From positions 1 to 34,986 of the forward strand of contig NZ_JACBWZ010000005.1 of assembly GCF_013870595.1 (NCBI RefSeq): a stretch of DNA of 34,986 nt, given 5' to 3'. The notes under the pieces were generated by a model. The model searched no databases, was not told where the DNA came from, and worked only from the letters and a program-made list of their open reading frames with translations. The DNA is from Streptomyces sp. WELS2. Lineage in GTDB: Bacteria > Actinomycetota > Actinomycetes > Streptomycetales > Streptomycetaceae. Shown here piece by piece: positions 15,447-22,735 of this stretch; within the stretch, counting starts at the first letter, position 1; the number at the start of each line of letters is the position of its first letter. A program made the position numbers and the translations under genes.

Positions 15447-16064
15447 CTAGAGCGGCCTCAGCGCGGGTTCCTTCTGGACCGCTCCGAGCAGCCGGTCCAG
15501 TGCCATCTCCACGTCTTCCTTCCAGGAGAGCGTGGACCGCAGCTCCAGCCGCAGCCGGGGATGGGCGGGATGCTGCCGGACCGTCTTGAAGCCCACGGCC
15601 AGCAGATGATCGGCGGGCAGGAGACAGGCGGGCTGCTCCCATCGGGCGTCACCGAACGCCTCGATCGCCTTGAAGCCCCGGCGCAGCAGATCCTTGGCGA
15701 CCGTCTGTACCAGCACCCGGCCCAGTCCCTGCCCCTGATAGCCGGGCAGGACGGACCCGGTGATCAGCTGCACGGCGTCCGGCGAGACCGGGCTCGTGGG
15801 GAAGGCCGTCGAGCGCGGGACATAGGCCGGCGGGGCGTAGAGCACAAACCCCGCCGGGACGTCGTCGACGTACACCACCCGTCCGCACGATCCCCAGTCC
15901 AGCAGGACGGCGGAGATCCAGGCCTCCTTCTCCAGCGCGGTGGTGCCCGCCGTCACCGCCGCCTCGCCGCTGACCGGGTCCAGCTCCCAGAAGACACAGG
16001 AGCGACAGCGCTGGGGAAGGTCCTGAAGGTTGTCCAGAGTGAGCGGCACGAGCCGACGCCCCAT
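15447..16064 (-). CDS. GNAT-family N-acetyltransferase
   Basis: A 205-residue acetyl-CoA-dependent acyltransferase candidate of unknown substrate. The acetyl-CoA loop is clear as SVLPGYQGQGLGRVLVQ (QGQGLG, about residues 109-114), preceded by the beta-strand pair GRVVYVDDVPAGFVLYAPP. The N-terminus has an unusual CRSCVFWELDP segment with two cysteines three residues apart, and the C-terminal third (HPRLRLELRSTLSWKEDVEM) is beta-rich and typical of this subgroup. The ATG at 16064 has a GAGGAT site 8 bases upstream. It lies between trxA and parB, converging on trxA; mycobacteria have the amidase-like cwlM plus another gene in this gap. An inverted repeat upstream suggests regulation. Confidence 0.85.
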   Translation of the reverse strand: MGRRLVPLTLDNLQDLPQRCRSCVFWELDPVSGEAAVTAGTTALEKEAWISAVLLDWGSCGRVVYVDDVPAGFVLYAPPAYVPRSTAFPTSPVSPDAVQLITGSVLPGYQGQGLGRVLVQTVAKDLLRRGFKAIEAFGDARWEQPACLLPADHLLAVGFKTVRQHPAHPRLRLELRSTLSWKEDVEMALDRLLGAVQKEPALRPL

Positions 16065-16124
16065 GAAGGCTGATCCTCGCTTCCTTCACCCGCCGCATCG
16101 CGAGCGGCTGACAGCTGCTGACCG

Positions 16125-16157
16125 GTGGATACGCCTAGCTGATCGCATCGTATCCAC
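16125..16157. promoter_or_regulatory. Inverted repeat upstream of the GNAT gene (candidate operator)
   Basis: GTGGATACG (16125-16133) and CGTATCCAC (16149-16157) are perfect 9-bp arms around 15 bases. The element lies 61-93 bp upstream of the GNAT start and downstream of the parB terminator, which is where a GNAT promoter must be. The loop is long for a terminator, so a protein-binding site is more likely. The TATCCAC half-sites also resemble partial DnaA boxes. Confidence 0.45.
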
Positions 16158-16190
16158 GATCCGATTCACTCGATACCGTGCCAAAGCAAA

Positions 16191-16230
16191 GAGCGGGCCG
16201 TGTCCGGTACACACCGGACACGGCCCGCTC
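16191..16230. terminator. Terminator after parB
   Basis: An 18-bp perfect stem, GAGCGGGCCGTGTCCGGT (16191-16208) with its complement at 16213-16230, around a 4-base loop. It lies 31 bp past the parB stop on the minus strand. Confidence 0.85.
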
Positions 16231-16260
16231 CACTGCTGCGAAGGGTGCGAACGGCTGGAC

Positions 16261-17361
16261 TCAGTCCTGCGTCTCGCCGCCGTCGCCGTCCTGAAGGCTC
16301 TTCTGGAGTGCCAGCTTCTCGCCCGGGGCAAAGGTGCTGAGGATCCTCTCGAGATCCTCGGCGGAGGCGAACTCGACGGTGATCTTGCCCTTCTTCTGCC
16401 CCAGCTCGACCTTCACCCGCGTCTCGAACCGGTCCGAGAGCCGGGTGGCCAGCTCGCTCAACGCCGGGGAGGGTACGGAACCGGCCCGGGGCCCCCGGGT
16501 ACGCGAGGCCTTCTGAGGCCGTGAGCCCATCAGGGTCACGATCTCTTCCACGGACCGCACCGACAGGCCCTCGGCGACGATCCGGTGGGCCAGCCGGTCC
16601 TGTTCCTCGGAGTCCTCCACGGCCAGCAGTGCCCGCGCGTGGCCGGCCGAGAGCACTCCGGCGGCCACCCGCTTCTGCACGGTCGGCGACAGCTTCAGCA
16701 GACGCAGGGTGTTGGAGACCTGCGGGCGCGAACGCCCGATTCGGTCGGCCAGCTGGTCGTGGGTGCAGTTGAAGTCCTTCAGCAGCTGGTCGTAGGCAGC
16801 GGCCTCTTCGATCGGGTTCAGCTGCGCACGGTGCAGGTTCTCCAGCAGCGCGTCCAGGAGGAGCTTCTCGTCCTCCGTGGCCCGTACGATCGCCGGGATG
16901 GCCTGCAGACCGGCCTCACGGCACGCGCGCCAGCGGCGCTCGCCCATGATCAGCTCATAGCGGCCGGGCCCCAGCTGCCGCACCACGACGGGCTGCAGGA
17001 GGCCGACCTCCTTGATGGAGGTGACCAGTTCCTGGAGCGCGTCCTCGTCGAAGATCTCGCGCGGCTGGCGCGGGTTCGGCGTGATGGCGTCCAGAGGGAT
17101 CTCGGCGAAGTGGGCACCCACCGGGGCCGCCGGCACCTCGACGGCGGGGCTCGCCGGAACATCCTCGATGTCCTGTGCGGCGGGCGGCAGCGTGGCCACC
17201 TTGGCCGCGGCCACTCCGCGGTCGCCGGTCAGCACCGGGACGGCCGCGGGGGAGGTGGAGCCTCCACCCCCCAGCGCCGCGGAGGCCGGCGTCCTCTCGG
17301 ACGGGGCAGCGGGGATCAGTGCGCCGAGACCACGGCCCAGACCCCTCCGTCGCTCACTCAC
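16261..17361 (-). CDS. parB: Chromosome partitioning protein ParB
   Basis: A 366-residue CTPase and DNA clamp that loads at parS and spreads along the origin region; in Streptomyces it builds the complexes needed to segregate chromosomes into spores. The opening SERRRGLGRGLGALIP is the conserved segment that stimulates ParA. After a variable linker come the CTP-binding parts: NPRQPREIF (about 96-104), GERRWRA (140-146) and ENLHRAQLNPIEEA (174-187). The helix-turn-helix reading parS is about 200-222 (THDQLADRIGRSRPQVSNTL), and the last 50 residues form the dimerisation region. The start is a GTG whose GTGA overlaps the parA stop, so translation is coupled. Six matching parS sites lie in this window, the nearest in parA itself. 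Confidence 0.97.
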   Translation of the reverse strand: MSERRRGLGRGLGALIPAAPSERTPASAALGGGGSTSPAAVPVLTGDRGVAAAKVATLPPAAQDIEDVPASPAVEVPAAPVGAHFAEIPLDAITPNPRQPREIFDEDALQELVTSIKEVGLLQPVVVRQLGPGRYELIMGERRWRACREAGLQAIPAIVRATEDEKLLLDALLENLHRAQLNPIEEAAAYDQLLKDFNCTHDQLADRIGRSRPQVSNTLRLLKLSPTVQKRVAAGVLSAGHARALLAVEDSEEQDRLAHRIVAEGLSVRSVEEIVTLMGSRPQKASRTRGPRAGSVPSPALSELATRLSDRFETRVKVELGQKKGKITVEFASAEDLERILSTFAPGEKLALQKSLQDGDGGETQD

Positions 17362-18431
17362 TGAATCCCCTCCACCATGCTCTGGTCTTTCTGGGCGCCG
17401 ATGTGGGCCTGGCTCGCGTCATAGCTGATGCCGACGCCCCTCAGCGCGATTTCCCGGGCCGCCTCGAGGTACGAGAGGGCACCGCTCGATCCTGGATCGT
17501 AGGTCAGCACCGTCTGCCCGTAGCTCGGCGCCTCGGAGATACGGACCGAGCGGGGAATGCTCGTCCGCAGCACCTCGTCGCCGAAGTGGCTGCGCACCTC
17601 TTCCGCGACCTGCGAGGCGAGACGCGTCCGGCCGTCGTACATGGTGAGCAGGATGGTCGACACGTGCAGGTCGGGGTTGAGGTGCCCCCGCACCAGGTCG
17701 ACGTTGCGCAGGAGCTGACCGAGTCCCTCCAGCGCGTAGTACTCGCACTGGATCGGAATCAGCACCTCGGCGCCCGCGACGAGCGCGTTGACCGTCAACA
17801 GGCCCAGCGAGGGCGGGCAGTCGATGAGGATGTAGTCCAAGGGCTGCTCGTACGCCTGGATGGCCCGTTGCAGCCGGCTCTCCCGGGCCACCAGGGACAC
17901 CAGCTCGATCTCCGCACCGGCGAGATCGATGGTGGCCGGGGCACAGAAGAGGCCCTCGACGTCGACGACGGGCTGGACCACCTCGGCGAGAGGCTTGCTC
18001 TCTACCAACACGTCGTAGATGGAGGGAACTTCGGCATGGTGGTCGATCCCGAGGGCGGTGGACGCGTTGCCCTGCGGGTCCAGGTCGATCACCAGGACCC
18101 GGCCACCGTGCAGAGCCAGCGAGGCGGCAAGGTTGACGGTCGTCGTCGTCTTGCCCACGCCGCCCTTCTGGTTGGCGACCACGATGACTCGGGTCTGCTC
18201 CGGTCGTGGCAGGCCTGCGCCGGCGCGGCCGAGAGCCTCCACCGCCAGTTGGGCCGCTCGACCGATGGGAGTGTCGTCCATCGGGGGCGGTGTTTCACGT
18301 GAAACATCCGCTCCCATCGACTCGGTACGGGGACCGGGGACCGGATCGGTCATCGGTCCCGCGATGTTGGCGTCGGACCGCAAGGATTCACTCTCCTCGA
18401 CTTCAGGCTCGCGATGAACAGAGCCTCCCAT
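17358..18431 (-). CDS. parA: Chromosome partitioning ATPase ParA
   Basis: A Walker-type ATPase that with ParB positions the replicated origins. From the ATG at 18431 it has 357 residues. The deviant Walker A is KGGVGKTT (about 89-96) within VVANQKGGVGKTTTTVNLAA, Walker A' is VLVIDLDPQGNAST, and Walker B is YILIDCPPSLG. The conserved core starts only at about residue 52 (DDTPIGRAAQLAVEALG). The start is uncertain: in-frame ATGs at 18353, 18317 and 18281 would also leave the core intact, and a GTG at 18683 would add 84 low-complexity residues with poor codon bias. An exact parS is translated V43-S-R-E-T47; mycobacterial ParA has the same peptide before its core. The stop overlaps the parB start by 4 bases. 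Confidence 0.93.
   Translation of the reverse strand: MGGSVHREPEVEESESLRSDANIAGPMTDPVPGPRTESMGADVSRETPPPMDDTPIGRAAQLAVEALGRAGAGLPRPEQTRVIVVANQKGGVGKTTTTVNLAASLALHGGRVLVIDLDPQGNASTALGIDHHAEVPSIYDVLVESKPLAEVVQPVVDVEGLFCAPATIDLAGAEIELVSLVARESRLQRAIQAYEQPLDYILIDCPPSLGLLTVNALVAGAEVLIPIQCEYYALEGLGQLLRNVDLVRGHLNPDLHVSTILLTMYDGRTRLASQVAEEVRSHFGDEVLRTSIPRSVRISEAPSYGQTVLTYDPGSSGALSYLEAAREIALRGVGISYDASQAHIGAQKDQSMVEGIQ
18292..18305. other. parS: parS site 5, inside the 5' part of parA
   Basis: This is an exact GTTTCACGTGAAAC with one extra symmetric pair. On the parA strand it starts at a first codon position and reads V-S-R-E-T, as parS site 3 does in the anti-sigma gene. Confidence 0.95.
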
Positions 18432-18467
18432 GTCTTCGGGGTCGTGAACCAGTGAGGCCTGTCCATC

Positions 18468-18494
18468 TGTGGAGAAATCCACCTCTGTGGACAA
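18468..18494 (-). promoter_or_regulatory. Pair of DnaA boxes upstream of parA
   Basis: TGTGGACAA at 18486-18494 is, on the minus strand, the exact consensus TTGTCCACA. TGTGGAGAA at 18468-18476 (TTCTCCACA) differs by one base. They are 18 bp apart start-to-start, in the same orientation, 37-63 bp upstream of the preferred parA ATG. The exact box is the only perfect consensus match I found in the window. Confidence 0.6.
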
Positions 18495-18667
18495 CTCCGT
18501 GCCCCTGGAGAGGGACGAAGCCTCCGGGGAGCGGGGCGAAGCCTCCCAGGAGCGGGACGGGACCTCCGGGGAAACGGGATCCTCTCCGAGTGCACCGAGA
18601 GGCTTCCGGTCGCGAGGTTCGGCCGCAGCGCGGCCACGACTGATAATGCCGTGCAGCAGTGAGCGAC

Positions 18668-18681
18668 GTTTCACGTGAAAC
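18668..18681. other. parS: parS site 6, upstream of parA
   Basis: This is an exact GTTTCACGTGAAAC, core symmetry only. It lies in the parA-rsmG gap and overlaps the most distal possible parA start codon (GTG at 18683). Confidence 0.95.
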
Positions 18682-18777
18682 ACGATGCACAGCCACTGCG
18701 ACCGGACCTTTGCGACACTCCGGCTTGCCCGGGTTCGGCAGCTTGTGTGGAGTACGTCCCATCGTCAGGACGGGTCA

Positions 18778-18808
18778 GCGTCGACGGCCCCCTCCGGCCC
18801 GCCGACGC
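18778..18808. terminator. Imperfect hairpin after rsmG
   Basis: GCGTCG (18778-18783) pairs with CGACGC (18803-18808), and the stem continues inward for three more pairs after one mismatch. It lies 16-47 bp beyond the rsmG stop. It is weaker than the other terminators in this window. Confidence 0.4.
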
Positions 18809-18824
18809 GCGCCCGTCCTCCGGC

Positions 18825-19541
18825 TCAGCGGCGCCGGCGGGCCCGACCGGTACGGGCGGCCTTGGCTCGCTTGGCGGCGAAGCGCACACCACCCGGACTC
18901 TCGCCGACCTCGACCCGCACCACGGTGGACAGCGGGTCCACGACGCCCTCACCCACATGCAGGATGGACGTCTCCACCGCTCCCAGCTTGCTCAGTGCGG
19001 TGGCCGCCGCCTTCAGCTCCTCCTCGGCGGTGTCGCCCTTGAGCGCGAGCATCTCGCCGTACGGGCGCAGCAGCGGAATGCCCCAGGTGGCCAGGCGGTC
19101 CAGCGGAGCCACGGCCCGTGCCGTCACCACATGGACCGGCGGCAGTTTGCCCATGACCTCCTCGGCCCGGCCGCGCACCACGGTGACATGGCCCAGGCCG
19201 AGCAGCTCGACGACCTCGGTGAGGAAGTTGGTACGACGCAGCAGGGGTTCCAGCAGGGTGATGTTGAGGTCGTCGCGGACCAGGGCCAGCGGGATGCCCG
19301 GCAGCCCCGCACCGGAACCGACATCGCAGACCGTCACCCCCTCCGGAACGGCCTCGGAGAGCACCGCGCAGTTCAGCAGGTGCCGCTCCCACAGGCGGGG
19401 CACTTCCCGCGGACCGATCAAGCCGCGCTGCACGCCTGCCTCGGCGAGCAGCTCCGCATAGCGGACCGCATCGGCGAAGCGCTCACCGAACACTTGCCGC
19501 GCCTGCTCGGGCGCGGGGGGAAGCTCCGCTGCCTCCGTCAC
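18825..19541 (-). CDS. rsmG: 16S rRNA (guanine527-N7)-methyltransferase RsmG (GidB)
   Basis: A 238-residue SAM-dependent methyltransferase that modifies G527 of 16S rRNA; loss in Streptomyces and mycobacteria gives low-level streptomycin resistance. The SAM-binding loop is VCDVGSGAGLPGIPLAL (about residues 71-87). The family's upstream segment is EVPRLWERHLLNCAVLSE, and the RNA-binding TARAVAPLDRLATW follows. The C-terminus ends in a basic ARRRR run. The GTG at 19541 is chosen over the GTG at 19580 because a GGAAGGA site lies about 8 bases upstream and the length then matches the family. A hairpin in the 115-bp gap from jag suggests that it also has its own promoter. Confidence 0.95.
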   Translation of the reverse strand: MTEAAELPPAPEQARQVFGERFADAVRYAELLAEAGVQRGLIGPREVPRLWERHLLNCAVLSEAVPEGVTVCDVGSGAGLPGIPLALVRDDLNITLLEPLLRRTNFLTEVVELLGLGHVTVVRGRAEEVMGKLPPVHVVTARAVAPLDRLATWGIPLLRPYGEMLALKGDTAEEELKAAATALSKLGAVETSILHVGEGVVDPLSTVVRVEVGESPGGVRFAAKRAKAARTGRARRRR

Positions 19542-19611
19542 GGGGACCGTCCTTCCGTACAGCGCCGGCGCTTCGCGCACCGGCCACCAGAACTACCAGG
19601 CTGACAAAGTT

Positions 19612-19640
19612 CGGCCCCGCCTGCTCAACAGACGGGGCCG
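19612..19640. terminator. Hairpin between jag and rsmG
   Basis: CGGCCCCG (19612-19619) pairs with CGGGGCCG (19633-19640), then one mismatch, then CTG/CAG, around a CTCAA loop. It lies 17 bp past the jag stop on the minus strand, and may terminate or attenuate the rpmH-to-jag transcript before rsmG. Confidence 0.6.
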
Positions 19641-19656
19641 GTGGAACGGGGGCCGA

Positions 19657-20169
19657 TCAGGCGGGCAGCACGACGACGAAGCGCTGCGGCTCCTCGCCCT
19701 CGGACTCGCTGCGCAGCCCCGCGGCCTTGACCGCGTCGTGCACGACCTTGCGCTCGAACGGGGTCATCGGCTTGAGCTTCACGGGCTCGCCGGTGCTCTT
19801 CGCCTCGGCGGCGGCCTTGGCACCCAGCTCGGACAGCTCGGAGCGCTTCTTGGCGCGGTAACCCGCGATGTCCAGCATCAGCCGGCTGCGGTCACCGGTT
19901 TCCCGGTGCACGGCCAGCCGCGTCAGCTCCTGCAGTGCCTCCAGCACCTCGCCGTCCCGGCCGACCAGCTTCTGCAGGTCACGGCTGCCGGAGTCGCTGA
20001 TGATCGACACGGAGGCGCGGTCGGCCTCGACGTCCATGTCGATGTCGCCGTCGAGGTCGGCGATGTCCAGCAGACCCTCCAGGTAGTCCGCCGCGATCTC
20101 ACCCTCCTGCTCCAGGCGGGTGAGGGTGTCTGCACCCTCGGCAGCGGCGGAGGTGGTGCCTTCCGTCAC
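19657..20169 (-). CDS. jag: Jag/KhpB-like RNA-binding protein (KH and R3H domains)
   Basis: A 170-residue RNA-binding protein. Residues 1-30 are a flexible acidic start. The KH-like domain spans about 35-105, with the loop GRDGEVLEALQELTRLAVHR in place of the GxxG motif. The R3H domain spans about 110-170 and has the expected KPMTPFERKVVHDAVK followed by RFVVVLPA. It lacks the separate Jag-N domain of Firmicutes proteins, as is usual in actinobacteria. The start is a GTG at 20169, 15 bp after the yidC stop, so it is in the same operon. KhpB-type proteins bind small RNAs and mRNAs and affect envelope growth; its targets in Streptomyces are not known to me. Confidence 0.93.
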   Translation of the reverse strand: MTEGTTSAAAEGADTLTRLEQEGEIAADYLEGLLDIADLDGDIDMDVEADRASVSIISDSGSRDLQKLVGRDGEVLEALQELTRLAVHRETGDRSRLMLDIAGYRAKKRSELSELGAKAAAEAKSTGEPVKLKPMTPFERKVVHDAVKAAGLRSESEGEEPQRFVVVLPA

Positions 20170-20184
20170 GGGATGGGCTCCTTC

Positions 20185-21468
20185 TTACTTCTTGGACGGG
20201 GACTTGGGCCGCTGCGGGCCACCCTTGCGCTGGCCGGACTGGGCCTTGCTGCGGGTGCCGGAGCCGGGCTTCTGGGGCTGCTCGGCAGCCTCGGGCTTGG
20301 CGTCCTGCGGTGCGTCGGACTTCTCCAGCGACGGCGAGTCGCCCGCCTTGGTCCCGCCGGTCTGACGCTGGGACTTGCTCTGGCGCTTGGGCTGCTGGCG
20401 CCGGGGGGCGGTGGCGGTGGCCGTGGCCGTGGTGGTACCGGCGGCCGTGCCGTCCTCGGACTGTGCCGTGGCCTGGGCCACGCTCTTCGTCACGGTGCCG
20501 TCGGCCTGGGCGGCGAGACCGGCCTTGTTGAGCGCGTTGACGAACTTGCGCTCGAACTCGTTGCGGTCGCGGCCCTTGGCGACGATCGCCTTCACGATGG
20601 CCTTCTCGCTGCGCCGGCGGATCTTGCCGTGCTGCGTGACGTGCTTGGTCAGGCGCTCCAGGTAGGCGGCCTGGGCCTTGGAACCCGGGGTCGGGTTGTT
20701 GTGGATGACGTACATCTGCTGGCCCATGGTCCACACGTTGGTGGTCAGCCAGTAGATGAGGACACCGACCGGGAAGTTCACACCGAGGACGGCGAACATG
20801 ATCGGGAAGACGTACATCAGCATCTTCTGCTGCTGCATGAACGGCGTCTTCACGGTGGTGTCGACGTTCTTCGTCATCAGCTGGCGCTGCGTGTAGAACT
20901 GCGACGCCGACATCATGACGATCATGATCGCGGTCACGATGCGGACATCGGTCAGCGAGGCGTTCAGGGCGCTGACCTGGCTCTCGCTGCTGAAGAACTT
21001 GGCGGCGAGCGGGGCCCCGAAGATGTGCGCGTTCCGCGCGCTCTCGAGCAGGCCGGCGTCGATGACACCGATCTTCTTGCCCGAGGCGATGGCGGCGAGC
21101 ACGTGGTACAGGGCGAAGAAGAACGGGGACTGCGCCAGGATGGGAAGGCACGAGGAGAGCGGGTTGGTGCCCGACTCCTTGTACAGCTTCATCATCTCTT
21201 CGGACTGACGCTGCCGGTCGTTCTTGTAGCGCTCCTGGATCTTCTTCATCTCCGGCTGGAGCGTCTGCATCGCGCGGGTCGCCTTGATCTGCTTCACGAA
21301 GAGCGGGATCAGGCAGATGCGGATCAGGATCACCAGCGACACGATGGACAGGCCCCAGGCCCACCCGGTGTCAGGTCCGAAGATCGCCCCGTACACCTTG
21401 TGGAACTGGACGATGACCCAGGAGACGGGCCAGGTGATGAAACTGAAAAGGCTGGCAATCGTGTCCAC
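20185..21468 (-). CDS. yidC: Membrane protein insertase YidC (Oxa1 family)
   Basis: A 427-residue insertase that places proteins in the membrane alone or with SecYEG. The first helix ([20 protein letters not shown]) is followed by the family segment around [20 protein letters not shown] and the cytoplasmic coiled hairpin ([16 protein letters not shown]). The conserved [20 protein letters not shown] helix follows, then two more membrane helices ([20 protein letters not shown] and a second). The last 140 residues are a basic, Gln/Lys/Ser/Thr-rich cytoplasmic tail, suited to ribosome binding. No large periplasmic domain is present, as expected outside Gram-negatives. The GTG at 21468 is 3 bases after the yidD stop. 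Confidence 0.96.
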   Translation of the reverse strand: MDTIASLFSFITWPVSWVIVQFHKVYGAIFGPDTGWAWGLSIVSLVILIRICLIPLFVKQIKATRAMQTLQPEMKKIQERYKNDRQRQSEEMMKLYKESGTNPLSSCLPILAQSPFFFALYHVLAAIASGKKIGVIDAGLLESARNAHIFGAPLAAKFFSSESQVSALNASLTDVRIVTAIMIVMMSASQFYTQRQLMTKNVDTTVKTPFMQQQKMLMYVFPIMFAVLGVNFPVGVLIYWLTTNVWTMGQQMYVIHNNPTPGSKAQAAYLERLTKHVTQHGKIRRRSEKAIVKAIVAKGRDRNEFERKFVNALNKAGLAAQADGTVTKSVAQATAQSEDGTAAGTTTATATATAPRRQQPKRQSKSQRQTGGTKAGDSPSLEKSDAPQDAKPEAAEQPQKPGSGTRSKAQSGQRKGGPQRPKSPSKK

Positions 21469-21471
21469 TAA

Positions 21472-21837
21472 TCATGCTCCTTGGGCATGGGACGAGGTCT
21501 CTGCGGCCGGGCTCGAAGGAGACTCCGTTGGTGGCTTCGCTTCGGTGGCCGTTTCGGCGGCGGAGGACCCGCCCCTGCGTGCGCGCCAGGCGTCGCGCAG
21601 CATTTCGTGCCACCGCGGACGCTTACGCGGCGGAACATGGTCCACGCCACCCGGCGACCACGGATTGCACCGGAGGATGCGCCAGGCGGTCAGTGCGGTC
21701 CCTTTGACGGCACCGTGCCGGTCGATGGCCGTGTAGCCGTAATGGGAGCACGACGGGTAGTACTTGCATACCGGCCCCAGCAGCGGACTGATCGTCCACT
21801 GGTACAGCTTGATCAGAGCCAGCAGCGGGTACTTCAT
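21472..21837 (-). CDS. yidD: Membrane protein insertion efficiency factor YidD
   Basis: A 121-residue member of the YidD family, small membrane-associated proteins that aid YidC-dependent insertion. The hallmark cysteine motifs are present: [20 protein letters not shown] and [16 protein letters not shown]. An amphipathic N-terminus ([14 protein letters not shown]) is likely to lie on the membrane. The last 35 residues (Ser/Ala/Pro/Glu) are an added tail beyond the normal 70-90-residue family length. The ATG overlaps the rnpA stop by 4 bases, so it is translationally coupled, and yidC follows 3 bases after its stop. Confidence 0.95.
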   Translation of the reverse strand: MKYPLLALIKLYQWTISPLLGPVCKYYPSCSHYGYTAIDRHGAVKGTALTAWRILRCNPWSPGGVDHVPPRKRPRWHEMLRDAWRARRGGSSAAETATEAKPPTESPSSPAAETSSHAQGA

Positions 21838-22205
21838 CGCGCGCCCCCTCCCAGTAGCCGCTGAAGGGCGGCGTCCAGGTCTCGGGCCAGCTGTGCGTGG
21901 TCTGCGTCGCCCGCTCCGGGCAGCGCTCGTACGACTACCAGGCTACCGGGGGGAAACAGGCCGACTCGGTCACGCATCAGGTGGCGCAGTCTGCGCTTCA
22001 CTTTGTTGCGCACGACCGCGCCACCCACGGCCTTGCTCACGACGAAACCCGCACGCGTCGGGGGAGCGCTCTCCCCAGGCGCGTGCGGGTCCGTGGCACC
22101 GCTACGAAGGTGGACGACGAGCGTCGGGCGGCCTGCCCGGCGGCCTCGTCGGACCGCGGTCGCGAAGTCCTCGCGCCGCCTCAGCCGGTTCTCGGTGGGC
22201 AGCAC
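21834..22205 (-). CDS. rnpA: Ribonuclease P protein component
   Basis: A 123-residue basic protein that pairs with the catalytic RNase P RNA to mature tRNA 5' ends. It shows the family opening [20 protein letters not shown] and the central signature [19 protein letters not shown] that contacts the RNA. It starts at the GTG at 22205, 21 bp after the rpmH stop. Its stop overlaps the yidD start. The rpmH-rnpA-yidD-yidC order next to dnaA is almost universal in bacteria. The gene for the RNase P RNA is not in this window. Confidence 0.96.
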   Translation of the reverse strand: MLPTENRLRRREDFATAVRRGRRAGRPTLVVHLRSGATDPHAPGESAPPTRAGFVVSKAVGGAVVRNKVKRRLRHLMRDRVGLFPPGSLVVVRALPGAGDADHAQLARDLDAALQRLLGGGAR

Positions 22206-22226
22206 GATGTCATGACCTGACCGGGA

Positions 22227-22364
22227 TCAGGCGGACAGACGGGCGCGACCCTTGCTACGGCGGGACGCGAGAATCGCGCGGCCGGCACGGGTGCGCATAC
22301 GCAGCCGGAAGCCGTGGGTCTTCGCGCGACGACGGTTGTTCGGCTGGAAGGTGCGCTTGCTCAC
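22227..22364 (-). CDS. rpmH: 50S ribosomal protein L34
   Basis: A 45-residue, very basic ribosomal protein. It begins [19 protein letters not shown], the standard L34 sequence, and ends KGRARLSA. It starts with a GTG at 22364; GGAG lies about 7-10 bases upstream. It is the first gene of the minus-strand operon rpmH-rnpA-yidD-yidC-jag and is divergent from dnaA. The promoter at 22529-22558 leaves a leader of about 160 bases. Confidence 0.97.
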   Translation of the reverse strand: MSKRTFQPNNRRRAKTHGFRLRMRTRAGRAILASRRSKGRARLSA

Positions 22365-22528
22365 TCGGGGGCTCCAGAAAATCGGTAGTGGCGGGGTGCC
22401 GTCCTGGCTGTCACCGTGCGCCCACGAGTAGCTCGCGTCACGCCCGAGTGCACCGCTTCCCGATCACCTGACGTGACCTGTGCCCATCGGAGGCAGGCGG
22501 CAGCAGCCATCGACAACTCGACCTGGTT

Positions 22529-22558
22529 ACGGTACGCGGGGCCGAGCCGTCCGGTCAA
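22529..22558 (-). promoter_or_regulatory. rpmH promoter
   Basis: On the minus strand TTGACC (complement of 22553-22558), an 18-base spacer and TACCGT (complement of 22529-22534) fit the housekeeping (HrdB-type) consensus. Orientation and position suit the rpmH operon. Confidence 0.65.
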
Positions 22559-22579
22559 ACCGAGGGTCGCCGAGAGACA

Positions 22580-22600
22580 CTGTCCACAGGCTGGGGACAA
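22580..22600. promoter_or_regulatory. Two DnaA boxes upstream of the dnaA promoter
   Basis: CTGTCCACA at 22580-22588 (plus strand) and TGGGGACAA at 22592-22600 (minus strand, TTGTCCCCA) each differ by one base from TTGTCCACA. They face each other 3 bases apart, just upstream of the dnaA -35. A pair of closely spaced boxes here is known to mediate DnaA autoregulation in S. lividans. Confidence 0.75.
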
Positions 22601-22604
22601 CAAC

Positions 22605-22634
22605 TTGAACCGCACCCGCCGCGCTGACTACCGT
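22605..22634 (+). promoter_or_regulatory. dnaA promoter
   Basis: TTGAAC (22605-22610), an 18-base spacer and TACCGT (22629-22634) form a good housekeeping promoter. The -35 is 4 bases from the second DnaA box, so bound DnaA would block polymerase. Confidence 0.65.
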
Positions 22635-22735
22635 GGCTGGACTCCGATTCGTTCCCTTATCCCCGCCCGACCCGATTTTCATCCCGACCCGTCCCCGAAC
22701 CACACGTTCGTGGGACCTGTGAGAGAGCGTGCCCT

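Larger units (their letters stand above)
18432..18824. other. parA upstream region between parA and rsmG
   Basis: A 393-bp region that should carry the parAB promoters. It contains two DnaA boxes (18468-18494), a weak third (18746-18754), a parS (18668-18681) and the rsmG terminator hairpin (18778-18808). It is open in frame with parA back to 18683, but third positions there are not G/C-biased and the parS in it falls in a different codon phase from the one inside parA. I therefore read it as regulatory DNA rather than coding. I could not assign a -10/-35 pair with confidence. Confidence 0.55.
22365..22735. other. rpmH-dnaA divergent intergenic region
   Basis: A 371-bp region holding a minus-strand promoter for rpmH (22529-22558), a plus-strand promoter for dnaA (22605-22634) and two DnaA boxes between them (22580-22600). 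The remaining sequence forms the two leaders, about 100 bases for dnaA and about 160 for rpmH. No coding frame with a ribosome site is present. Confidence 0.7.

Noticed and set aside
13783-15642. A 619-codon minus-strand frame across trxB and trxA
   Set aside because: It is antisense to two certain genes, crosses a terminator and a SigR promoter, and has no family similarity.
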